From Taenia hydatigena (taxonomy: Eukaryota > Platyhelminthes > Cestoda > Cyclophyllidea > Taeniidae), in assembly GCA_036345935.2 (NCBI GenBank), contig JADWOT020000009.1:944287-1008286 (forward strand): a DNA stretch of 64,000 bases. Reading direction: 5' to 3'. This document shows, one piece after another, positions 48,220 through 59,700 of this stretch; position 1 is the first letter of the stretch; each line of letters starts with the position of its first letter. The position numbers and the translations under genes were made by a program. The notes beneath the pieces are model-generated. The model was not told where the DNA came from. It saw nothing but the letters and a program-made list of their open reading frames with translations, and made no database searches.

Positions 48220-48865
48220 TGTAGCGACCCGAGGTTCCCTCGAAAGCAAAAGAAGGCAGAATGCTAGGGTAGAATATATATATTCATCGGACAGAGGAAA
48301 GAAGACTGCTGGCATGGCCCGGAAGCCAGCCCACGCAGATAGGGCAGTACGGCCACCTCTGTGACCTTGACCAAAACCGGTAGTTTCAACAAACAATGTA
48401 CTACATTGCCCCTCTCTTCTTTCGAGCGTCGCCCCCGACGCGCCCCTTGGCACACCTCTCGCATCATCCATCACAACGTAATCAGTGCTACAACAAGCAC
48501 CCACAAGCTAACCATGCCAGTCGCCGACATTCGACGCGAGTGAGGCCATGTTTGACACCAACGTCAGTGATCCCTCTTGACAGTGCATTGCACTTCGAGT
48601 TTCGTCTAACTTGGAAACAAAGTTCGGAATAAGTGGTTCTGCCGACCATCAGTATGTCCGTAGAGGGGGCGTTAGCACGCCGATCTCCTTAAGCAAGTAT
48701 ATTAGGGGTAATCTTCGGAACGAAATTTTTGCAGGTGGTCCATGGCTAGTGTCGCTTCAGTTGTTGATAGCTTCCTTATAGAACACGGAGAGGGGGTAGA
48801 TGCCGGAGGTGGACGTCATTCGTGGCCCATCCGTAGCACATGAACTTCTTTCGCACCGCTGCAAC
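48220..48865 (-). mobile_element. TRIM copy, minus strand, 5' end missing
   Basis: On minus: about 460 bp of interior (48865-48406), a purine tract (GAAAGAAGAGAGGGGCAA) and a complete 3' LTR at 48405-48220 (186 bp, TGTAGTAC to CGCTACA). The interior matches that of the 35-kb element, including the segment 48701-48864, which matches about 35500-35700. The 5' LTR and about 90 bp of interior are missing; the break coincides with the inverted copy to the right. Confidence 0.8.
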
Positions 48866-49330
48866 ATGCTTAAGGAGATCGGCGTGCTAATACCCCCCCC
48901 CCCCCCCCCCCCCATCAACGGACATACTGATAGTCGGCAGAACCACTTATTCTGAACTTTGCTTCCAAGCCAAGCGAAACTCGAAGTGCAATGCACTGTC
49001 AAGAGGGATCACTGACGTTGGTGTCAAGCATCGCCTCAGTCGCATCGAATGTCGGCGACTGGCATGGTTAGCTCGTGGGTGCTTCTTGCAGCAATGAGTA
49101 TGTTGTGATGGCTGACGCGGGAGGTGTATGGAGGGGAGAGGAGCAATGTAGTACTTTGTTGGAATTACCGGTTTCGTTCAAGGTCACAGTGGTGGCCGTA
49201 CTGCCCTATCTGCGTAAACTGGCCTCCGGGCCATGCCAGCAGCCTATTTCCCTCTGTCCGTTGAACATATATATATTCTACCCTAGCATTTTGCCTTCTT
49301 TTGCCTTCGAGGGAGCCTAGGGACGCTACA
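48865..49330 (+). mobile_element. TRIM copy, plus strand, inverted partner, 5' truncated
   Basis: Interior from 48865 to 49146, a purine tract (GGAGGGGAGAGGAGCAA) and an LTR at 49147-49330 (184 bp, TGTAGTAC to CGCTACA). Together with the left copy it forms an inverted repeat: arms of about 480 and 466 bp around a spacer of about 165 bp. A run of 21 C (48893-48913) interrupts the right arm where the left arm has a short G/T-containing stretch. Confidence 0.8.
48893..48913. repeat. Poly(C) run of 21
   Basis: Uninterrupted cytosine run inside the right arm of the inverted TRIM pair. Runs of this length are prone to sequencing and assembly length error. Confidence 0.9.
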
Positions 49331-49331
49331 G

Positions 49332-49516
49332 TGTTGCTTTGTTTGTTTGAGCCACAGGTTCCGATCGGGGACACAGAGGTGGCCATATTGCCCTAGCTGT
49401 GTAGGCTGGCCTCCGGGCCATGCCAACAGCCCCAATTCCTCTGTCATTTGAATATATCTATACTCTTCCTAGTAATTTGCCTTCTTCTGCTTATAAGGAG
49501 GTCCCGGGACGCTACA
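49332..49516 (+). repeat. Second TRIM LTR in tandem
   Basis: 185-bp diverged LTR (TGTTGCTT to CGCTACA) that starts one base after the LTR at 49147-49330, same orientation, with no interior between. This looks like a tandem LTR array rather than a complete element. Confidence 0.8.
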
Positions 49517-49920
49517 AATTGAGTCGAATTTTTCTAACACTATTATGCGTGCACGCAAAAGCGCAACGTAAAAAAGCCTTACGAACTTGATGCCAGGCCT
49601 CCTTCATGAGTGTGGTGGAACTCATGAAAATGCAGGCGGCTTTTTTGTTTTTAAAAACAAATAATCCGCGAATAGGGGATTGACGCATGCAATAAACCAT
49701 TTTGTTTTTATTTATAGGTATGACAGCGTCTGGAATACTGCTTTTATTGGTGCGAAAGTTGTAGCTTTAATAAGGCGGACGGAATTTCGGCCTGAGTGTA
49801 CCGTAATTAAAATGATTTTTATTCTTTTACGACTCGAATGTTGATTGGCTTCTTTCGTTGTGGGTCCGCCTGTTTGCTCCTCTGCATCCTTTTTAGTGGC
49901 TTTCTGTACCGACTTAGGCT
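49517..49920. other. 5' flank of the NDUFA11-like gene
   Basis: 404 bases without an exon, running from the TRIM nest to the start codon at 49921. Confidence 0.5.
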
Positions 49921-50585
49921 ATGCCAAACTACATTTACAACTACGCAAACTCCAAAGATAATGAGCATCTATTTTATCGCGTCAAGATGGCCGCATTCAC
50001 AGGCTATTACATCGGTAGACCAGTCTGGCGTGTTTGCTCATCATTTTAGGCTCCTTCAATGCGGCTCTCACCTACCTGCCTGCTCTGTTAACCGGTCGTA
50101 ATGTTTACGGAAGCGGTATCAAGGCAGTTCGCATATTGGCCCTTGGACGTAATTTCAATACCGGACATAGCTTTTTTTAATAGTTTCTGCCGGCGCTGTA
50201 CACGCCGTTGCTAGTTACGCCAGTGCAAAACTCCTTAACAAAGAACATAGTCCATTTAGCCATGCGATTGGCGGTGCTGCCGCCGGTTTTCTTGTTCGTC
50301 ATAAAGGTAATTCAATCATGCCAGTTTATTTTTTACCCCGCTCTTGCAAGTGATCAGCTATGCATTTTAATTGTAGCGCCTTTTGCTAGCCAAATGAATA
50401 TGGTGCTTTGCTTCGCAGCCCTCTCCGCAATAGGCAAACTGTGTGAAATGGTGAGACCACAATTCGCCAACCAAAGCATCGCCCGATGTCGTGGTTGTGT
50501 CCCCAACGCCTACCTCTCACTGAACCATCGCTACATGAACAAGAAATGGCGAGAAGAGGAGGAGGAGCTTGAAAAATTTTTATAG
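49921..50585 (+). CDS. NDUFA11-like small mitochondrial membrane protein
   Basis: Predicted accessory subunit of respiratory complex I in the inner mitochondrial membrane. Exons 49921-50014, 50050-50148, 50184-50306, 50377-50585; phases 1, 1 and 1 match; 174 residues. The first two introns are 35 bp each, the third 70 bp. The start DNEHLFYRVKMAAFTGYYIG and the glycine-rich segments SAGAVHAVASYASAKLL and SHAIGGAAAGFLVRHKG fit the helix and small-residue pattern of NDUFA11 and the related Tim17/22 family (NDUFA11 in humans: 141 residues). The C-terminus is longer than usual and ends with charged residues KKWREEEEELEKFL. A Tim17/22 translocase subunit is the alternative. Only 148 bases separate its stop from the next gene's ATG. 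Confidence 0.65.
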
Positions 50586-50733
50586 GTCTTTGAGACTCGC
50601 TATGTGTTAGTTTGTAGCCAAGTTAGATGCCAGTAAAGCAGCGTAGTTTGGCCTTCCTTCTCTCTTTATCTTTGCCACTTCCAGATGCGTTAGTATCAGA
50701 CCGTTTCCGTCCTGTTCAGATTATGAAATTGTA

Positions 50734-53700
50734 GTGATGCAAGGTCCAGAATCTGTCCATAATTTGGTTCGTGTTTCGGTTGCGTATCCACGATTGTGTC
50801 AGATCTGTGGTGATTACATCATAACTCCACGGTGCACGGCCCGACAATGTATCACATGTGGGTGTCTTCTCCATGCCATTTGCACCGGAAGGGCAGGAAG
50901 GTGTCAGGGGTCTTCATCTACATCTGCTTTGGATCTCAAGTGTTCTGGGAACAACGAAGTCTTGGGTGACACTGATAGCTCCACAGCCGTGACTCTCTCT
51001 GATCAGGTAAGCTTTTTGGTTTTTCTAACTTACCAAACCTGGGCATGCAAACCGTACTCAATTCCTATTGAGGAATTGTCGTTCTTTGGGAATCTCATAT
51101 GCTAATTGGATTTCATTTACAGTGTTTTTACTTTTACATTACGGGTTAAGTGAATTGTAAGGAGATTATGGCGTGATAGCTAGGTTCACCCAATATCTGA
51201 TTCCTTGAGTTTCGGTCCCCTTTTTTACTTCTACGTTGTTCACTACACGGCTTTGCTAGTTTGGATCCAAGTTAAGATGGAGCTATAATTGGTCGACTTC
51301 ATCTTTCCTGCGATTAGCCCCTTGCTAACTGGTCAGTGGAGCAAATTCTCCAGTGGTTGGTCGTAGTAGGGCTCTCACGCTACGCCGTCCTCTTCTCCTC
51401 CTACAACGTCAACGGCGAGACACTGCCAGGCTTGCTAAAACCTCTTAGTCCACTGGACGATATCAAGGACTCTTTTGCGCGTCGAGCCTTGAAACGCGCT
51501 ATCATGGTGAGTGTCGCTGCTTACATAATTTGAGTAGGTGTGATTTTATGGGCGCCCTTAACTGTTTAGACCCTCATTGGAGAACTGCCCTCACCGGCTG
51601 ATAGAACGTTTGCTTCTTCCAAGCACTCTTCCGCCACACCACATACTGATCTGCATTTGCAGAACTTTACCAGCGAGTTGGCGTGTTGCGTTTGCAGTCT
51701 CCCGCTTCTGGGTGAGTTGGGTTAAAAGTCAATCCTTATATCACTAGTTTTGGCGAATTTAAACTGAGGTGTCTCATCCGAAATGTGGGCACGTTTTATT
51801 CACGAACGCGGGTTTTCCTTCTTTTGAATTGTCAACCACAAAATTTTGTGATTCTAACAGTGACATTTCACTTACGTCTACTCACTGTCTGATTTAAAGG
51901 TGAATATTTTTACCATATACATTTGCCGGGATATAACTATTAATATCTCCTTTTAATCCAAATATCTATAGATTTCACTTTTGTGCATCTTGGTTTTCCA
52001 CGCCTCGAGTCATCTCTGAATCCGGACTTAGCCCTTCCAGGATGAACACTTACCTATTATTGGTGCTTGTGTAGTCGTGCAGCCACAGACCTGGGCAGAG
52101 GGTCATCGCAGCGAGCTATAGGCAGAATTGGCGTTACTGATTTTCACCTAAAGCATGATTTTCTTTCTCAAACTTCGTTGCTACTCTAGAGACCACTTAC
52201 GATGCGGAAATCCATGTTATGCATTGATTTTTTACAGAGTGAAAACTCTTGATTCTAGCGCACTTAGTGCCTGGAATCGACCTCGAAATGTCCTGTGGTT
52301 TGTCCTCTTTGTTTGTTGTTGGACGGTACTCTACACTTAGGGCCTTTCATTTGCTATTTGCCACTTGTTGAAACACTTGTTCAAAAGCAGAGCCACTTAA
52401 TACGATAAACGAGATAACTTCTTTCAGCTACATTTACAACTCACTCTCATAACCTCTCATTTTGGTGCTTCTCTCCCAACCTGGTTGTTCTTAGCTCATT
52501 AAATCGAGTGATCGAGTATTTTTCGCATAACATTCAAGTCCATTTCTCTTGAGACGGTGTTTATTAGCAGTGATGACTGATTGCAGTATATAGTATCGCA
52601 AACAGTCTAGCTGAACATGAAGCAAAAAAACAGACATAAGACCCCATTGGCCTGGAATAATTAGTTCCTTCCTCGTTCGTCTCATCTAGATCGCGATAGC
52701 TAAGCTACCTTGGAGACCTTGGTCGAGGATAGAAGGGTTACGAATGTAGGCATGTGCAGAAAATAGGCTTGGGGCGGGAACTGAACTCACAGAGATAGTA
52801 TGGGCTGCGTACTTGAGTTGACTAAAGCAACTTATTTATTAATCAAACCATTTCTTGCTCCGCCTCCCTTTCTGTAGGGCTAACCTCTCAGGGCTATCAG
52901 TGCACCACCTGTGGTAGTGTTTTCCATCGCATTTGTCGCGTCTTCACCGAGGAACATCCTGCCTGTCCAGGCCAGTTGTTGGTGGAGACGCTACTGCCGT
53001 CACAAACCAGTGTCGATTCACTTCCCCCGGATTTTGACTTGGACCAAAGCGTTAGCAAACTGCCTGTTGCGGCGCCGGTCATAAGGCACACATACTTTAC
53101 CGTTTCACTGGATGAACAAGTGGGTTTTCACCCTTTCCAATATTGCTTGACTCAACCATCTTCGGCGCTCCTTGAGATTCCTGCTTGGACGTTTTATTTA
53201 TTATTATCTTTTTCGATAAATTTCGTTTGAAAGTAGTCCTTGAAAGTTAACGTTGGATACTACATGGTCTTCACAAGTGAACACCTGTCCACTTAATATG
53301 AGGTCGTTCAAGTTTAATTGGCGACTTGATTTTACGAGGATTAAAAAGGGTGCTGCTAATGCGGTACTACACAGAGGAGCATGTGTCCTACTGCTGTTGT
53401 TCGACGGGCACTTTGTTGGCTTGCCCAAAAACTGTTTACCAAGATTATCATTATCGTTGTACATTGAGGAAATTTATTGTAAATGATGGAATAGGATTTG
53501 CGCATAATTCATTCGAACGAAAGGTTTCAAACACGGTAAAGTGCGATTGTGGAATACTCGATCACTCCATAAGTAGTCTAAGCGATGACTCTGGAAGTTC
53601 ACTTTTCTTACTAAGAAGAATCGTGTGTTTCTTTGGTTGGAAGTAGTTCGAGATGTGAATATCAAGCTCAGCATGCAGTCATTTTCAATACAATTTATAG

Positions 53701-56700
53701 AACACCTCGTTTCAGCCTGCATCGACCGAGGAGAAGTAAATGCGCTTCGTGTGCATTAAAAAGAGATGGCGGTGAACTTCAAAAACTACCTCTTTGTTCT
53801 TCAAGTCTTTTATGTACTGCATTAACATGGGGCGTGGCTTTTGGATTGTTTGTTAGAGGACGGAATTGTGATGGAAATGACTTTTGCGTTTCACCGTTCA
53901 TTAAGTGAGCGAACATATCATTAGTTGTACAGGACGATTCACTCACGTGCCAAGAGGTTGCTCTTTTTTAAGTTTGGAGGTAAAGTGTTTGACAGGTTTG
54001 GAATTCGTAAGTTGCCTCGTCATAAAATGAATGCTTTCTGGCGTTACTTACTAGAACTTTACGAACTTGTTTGCCTTCTCATTCAGACACTTGTTCGCTG
54101 TAGTCTTCCGCATCAGCGTCAACTCACATTCGGGAAGAATTCTTATAACGACCCAGTTTTTTCAATCCACACCTTTCACTTTGTCTCTTTAAATTCCCAC
54201 TTTAAATGACCTCTTCAATGATGCGACTCTACTTGGAACCTTCTACGTGTTCGTGTTTCTTCCATGAAACGTGTTCATTCACTATCTTCTACTCCCATAA
54301 CTCCTTTGCATCAAAACCCAATCCGATTGAAGTACCGTTTTCATGATTCCCATACTTTCGAGTGCCTTTTACGACAGGGTCTTCCTGTTTAAAAATGTTC
54401 TTTTTATTGAAGTCAATTAACTGCCGGATTTTTACCGTCAAAACAGCTTGATCTCATTTGCCTATGATCTTCCTTATATCAGATCACCGACGCTGACGAG
54501 GTTCCAATATTCCTCTCCACCGCCACTCGCATTTTCGAGCAACTGGCGACCTACAATGCGCAAGAGACAACAAAGCAGCGTCCTTCACAACATTTTACGC
54601 CTTCACCTATTTCCTCCACTTCTGCGTTGCCTATGGTAAACTGCGTGGATGTGTACCGGGCCTCCGCGACTGGTCGAGAGCTCTGGGACCTTGAGTGTGC
54701 CTACGCCGATCGTCTACCCACTGACCTGGAGAAGATGACGTCGGTTTCAACGGTACAGCGGTTGATTCGACTAGCGCAGATCATCAAACGCTTTCTCAAA
54801 CAACTACCTGAGCCTGTAATCCCCGCAGAAATGTACCAAACAACCCTGGATTTAGCACCTGGCAACAATAGCAGTAGTACATCCACCATTTCCGGTGATA
54901 CTTGTGAGTGTAAACAGATCCATTGGTGGGAACCAATTAGGTTATTTCGACTTTCAGTGATGCTGGCGCCTTTGTAACCTATGTTACCATTTTCTACGAC
55001 CTAGATTTTCTATTTTTGTGTAATTTAGATCCCCTTGGATCCTCTACCCGTTTAGCGATGGATGATGACATCAGGACCCAGATCTTTATTATTCGACATG
55101 TGCGTGCTTGTAAGAGCAGTTACAATTTGAGTGCAACCTTGGTAGTTGGGTTGTGGAGAATGCCAGAGACTGGCCGTGAGTATAGGTCTGAGTTTGAGTT
55201 CGTGTTCACGTTTAAGTCACTCAGTCGGCCAGCCAAGACCTTGAAGTTGGAATGACCTCGACCATTCACTAGGGTCTGAGCGCGAGGCAGCTTCTGGAAT
55301 ATTGACAAAAATAGATGCTGAAGCGGAAGTTTAGAAAGTTGAACAATAACGTTGGTATAGGGTTGCAGGCATCTCCAATCCTTCTCCTCAATCCCATCGA
55401 GATCCTTTTAGGCTAAAACGAAGTGCTATCCCCAATGCTATTAGTATCTTATCCATGTACTATTCTCTAAGTTTTATCACCGTTTTCAACTCTAGTGCAA
55501 CCAACTAGCCTATGTTAATTGCAGACTACTAGTTTGGGCAGTTTTACGGAAATTGCAGATTCATCTTTCCTGCTTTCTATTTCATTTTTGCGAATTGAGG
55601 TGGGATCAAGTTACCACCAGAATAGGTAAGGGTACCTCAAAGTTCTATTTTAGCTTTCTGTAATGCCAACCAAGGGACTGTGATGTCTGTCTTCAGCGCC
55701 ACAACCTGTATTCCCCTCCTGACGATTATGTCGGCCTTATGAAGCACGTCTCTATGGCCAAAGAGACATGACTGGTCGCCTTTATTTCCATCTCATTTTT
55801 CAGCATTTTCTTGCTAATGGCAGTATGAGGTTCCCTCGCAAGTAAAACGGCACTATGAAGTCTTGCATTGCATTGTCTAGGAGAAATAGCCCTATTCCCC
55901 AACTGATTGACATGTGGTGGCCGTTTCTGGGTGAGAATTCGGTCCTTAACACCGTATTGGTTTATTGGATTGATAGGTCTCAGTCGTAACTGTGTTTGTT
56001 AGCCTTAATTTGGACGCCTCTGGCACGATGGGCCTGTTTTACCCAAAAGCTGATTGGTATTCTCGCTTTACACCCTTCTGGGCCGGTGTACTTCATTCAG
56101 GCTGGCCTTTATTACTTTTCTTTCAGCAGCATTTGTAGTCAGTTTCATTCCCACTGTTCATTTCCTACCTCCTTGATTCATGCAGGAATGAGGCTCTATA
56201 AGTTGCACTAGAGCTTCCTTCATGAGAGCGGTCCCGTAGCCTAACTCCTATCTGTTGAGTTCGTCGATTCAAATTATTTCTTCTTTTCCACAGCTCTTAT
56301 TGCATCACGCCTCTCTGACCCATTCAGTAGAAGCAATCTCTAACATTAGGTCCTTTTACCCTCATTTAAGAAAGTGGGTCGGGAGTGCATTATTTAGCCT
56401 AATTCCATCCAGCACTGGCATTTTATGGTCGTTTTTTTTTGCTTACTCTTCAGCCGACCTGGAGGAATTTCTCTCCTCCCTACCCCCACGCAATCTTGCC
56501 ACCCTTCGACATGTAATGCAACACGTCGGCTTTATCCTTTGCCACCAGCGTCTCCTCAAGGTTCGCCTCTCTGTTGGCCAACTTCGGCAGCCTTTTGCCG
56601 CCAGTTCTGCCACTACGAGCAGTACTATCGATAGTCTTGACGACCCTAGTCTCATCCTTTCTATCCTCGCTCATGTCCTCATGCGACCCACCTGGCGTCG

Positions 56701-59700
56701 CGTGGTGCTTCTTGCCTCACCCGATGGTGACTTTCTACGCCTGAAGGCACTGAAGCGTCTCTTCGAACACTTTAATCGAACGCCTGGAGCTGCCGATTTC
56801 GGTGCCAGAATTCATGGTCAATCGGCGCGGTCGATTAAAAGTGAGTTTGATTTGGCATATATTTAGTTCCCCGATTTTCCTACCGCGATCCGCCACTACA
56901 ACTATTTGCCGTTTTCCCTATCGGCATAGTGATAACTGATTTTATTACGTCGTGAAGTTTGAAAACAAAAGTAGCTATTGGGCCCCCCTGGTTCAAGGAT
57001 ATTAATTTATTTGAACGGCGGTTCGGTATTGTTGGTGTCGTTTAAGGCCAACAAAATATTTGTTCCGTACAGGTGCCAATTCTCGTCTCGTGTTTTTTGA
57101 GTTCTGCCCTAAGCTCGATTATTTAAAGAAGAGAGCTCCTTCATTATCGCCATTTGCAATTTTTATCTCTTCTAGGTCCATTCAAGACGGAAGAGCTGTA
57201 TCCGCCGTCGTTATCACCATAGTATTACCACACGATTGCCCAAGAGCGATGAGCTTCACACCGTTACTGATTCATTTGCCAAATGATTGTTTGTTAAAGC
57301 GCTAAATGGTAAGCACTAACTTCTCGGCGCGTCTTGGGATCTCGGTTTTTCGTTGAATTGATTTGAGAAGGCAGGACCTCTATCCCGTTTCATAGTTGTA
57401 AATGTTTTGCACGGCCGCTAAGTAATGATGTCTAACTGTTTGTGAGTTCCACTGCTTCCCGTACCCACTCTTCTGGCTGGTTTGAAACGGTCACTAAAAC
57501 TCGGAACTTCTTGCCTTTTTTCGACCTAATTACGATAAACATATATGACCACTTGGAAATGATTCTGTGCTTCTTTATGTCAATGAATTAAGCTCCTTTA
57601 TCGTTGTATAACAGCGTTTATTATGTCTTGCCGAGCTGCTTTCCATTCCTCTTGGAATTGGCATAAGTAGCGCTATTTGTGTTTATTCAAATTTTGTAGC
57701 TGAATTTAATTGGTCTTTTTTGTTCATGAAAATCCAGGAGAAAGGCATAAAATAAAGTCGAGTCTTTTTTGTGAAGTTTGCAAATAAAATCCTAGTGGCT
57801 TTGAGGCGAGGTCGATTTACGAATTCTACGAGAGACGTTTAAATTAAACAGGGATGCTATGGTTTTCCTCACATGAATATGTATACTACTGTGATGGTCA
57901 TACCTTCGGTGGTAAGTGCCAAGCATACCGTTTCTTGAGAGCCAAGATGTGAAACAGGGGAACACACCTACAGGAAAATGTAAGCAGAGCATGGCATGGT
58001 GATGGAATGCTCAATCACCCAGTGCATGGACAATTAACTGGTATCGCTGTTTCAAAAATGCCTAGTTGTACGTCTATCAGCGGTTCCCCTGGCCTTGATG
58101 ATTCCAGTTCCGACCTCCAGGCCTGGCGGTCATCTCTTTTAACATGCATTTGGCTTGAGGAACACTTGATCGATGCATAACCTTTTGTGCGATTACCATC
58201 CACAAGAGATGAGTTTTTTTGGCGTACGCTGGGTACCAAGGCAGCTTCCTGCTATTTGGTTCTTCCCTTTCTGGATCAAAACCTGGTAGAACCTTGCGCT
58301 GCCAGTGTTTTGAAAAAGAAAAAAGAAGCTGTCTCCAAATCGTTGGTGTGCTTCGCCAAAACCATCACATGAATCCTAATGTGTACTCGGCAAATTACTT
58401 GTAATCCTTAATGTGTTGGGGCTTGATTTGAAGTCGTTTCTCTCTCATAATGAAAAAAGCTACGAAGATTGCTTTAGTTTACTTGATGGTCGCTTCATTT
58501 TTAACTTGTAACTAAAATATGCTGCCTGAGTCTCAGTAAATAGGTGTGTTGATTGTATGGAAGCTGTAGCTTTCTGATACCTTAACTTTGTAATTCCTGA
58601 GTTGCCCAAAATTTTTCATACTTCATGACTAAAGTCTTGCTGCTTCTAGCAGCCAAAGGTTTGTCGTTGGTTCCCTAGTTTTACTGCTGCAAGAAAAAAT
58701 CCGCATTCTTTGTTTCGTTGCTAAAGTGATTCAGATTATCCTGAGCTCTCCATGGGCTCTCGATAATGCGTTGTGTTTTTTACATACTGCCTGCTCTTGC
58801 TTGTTTGTTTTCTTTTACAAACTAGCTAATCAGGTCAATTTAAAAGGTGGAGTATTTTGCCAGTTGTTTGGACATTTCAAAGCCCAAATGGAACAGTGTT
58901 TTCCATTCCCGTTTTTTCCAGCTTTGGTATCTGCTTTATTCTTGACCGTTGTAAAACAGATTAAACGCTACATGTTCATCACCATTATGTGTCATGAGGA
59001 GCCTGTTTTATGGTTTGGTAAGATTGTGGGAATAGAATTATGCGTGCTTTTGAGTGTAAATAATTAGGTATGTTTCGCTTATCAAAATGGTTTATTTTAC
59101 ACTACTTCTGTAGCGTTCTGAAGCGTCAAAAAAAGTATTGCTTTCAGAAAGATGGTTTGATCTATATAGTACTGCCGATTGGACCCATAAGTGGTGGTCC
59201 AAGACATCAAGTGAGTAGACCGAGTCGGCTTTGTTTCAATCCGCAGGTCAGCTATTTGTAGAGAGACAACAATTTTTCCCGACCAGTTCATGCGATGTCT
59301 ACGCGTTGTGTGGTTCGCTTGGCTTCACTCAAACAAAAATTTAAGGGGTGGACATGTTCAATGTTGCTGCAGGCAGTGATGGAGCTAATTGTGCGACATC
59401 CGAGTAGCATTCCCATGCATCTAAACGAAAGTGTCAGTCAGCTTATTCAGCTAAAAACCAGAGCCTGATATGGCCTATGGCGAAGCGGCTTTGTAACAGA
59501 AGTGGCATCGTCAGTTGAACATATTTATCAAGCGGATAGATCCACTCAATCTAATTATGTGCAGAATAAGTTGATAAACACATTCCACGTTCCAATAGGC
59601 TATGAATGCTACGCGGAGCTGTTGGCCCAATCCGGCGGTGGGTCAATTCGTTACATAACGCCTCCGCTTGCCGTAGAGGGGACGGAGGCAGCCTCGCAGT

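Noticed and set aside
48151..49320. Several open frames sharing a CSTDYVVM-like start
   Set aside because: They lie in TRIM LTR and interior sequence; the similarity reflects the repeat and not a protein family.
56220..56280. tRNA-like sequence with GATTCAAAT
   Set aside because: No acceptor stem or cloverleaf pairing could be drawn.
59374..59468. Possible extra RhoGAP exon in the PI3K-like gene
   Set aside because: Good acceptor but no donor in phase, and the flanking exons already join in phase without it.
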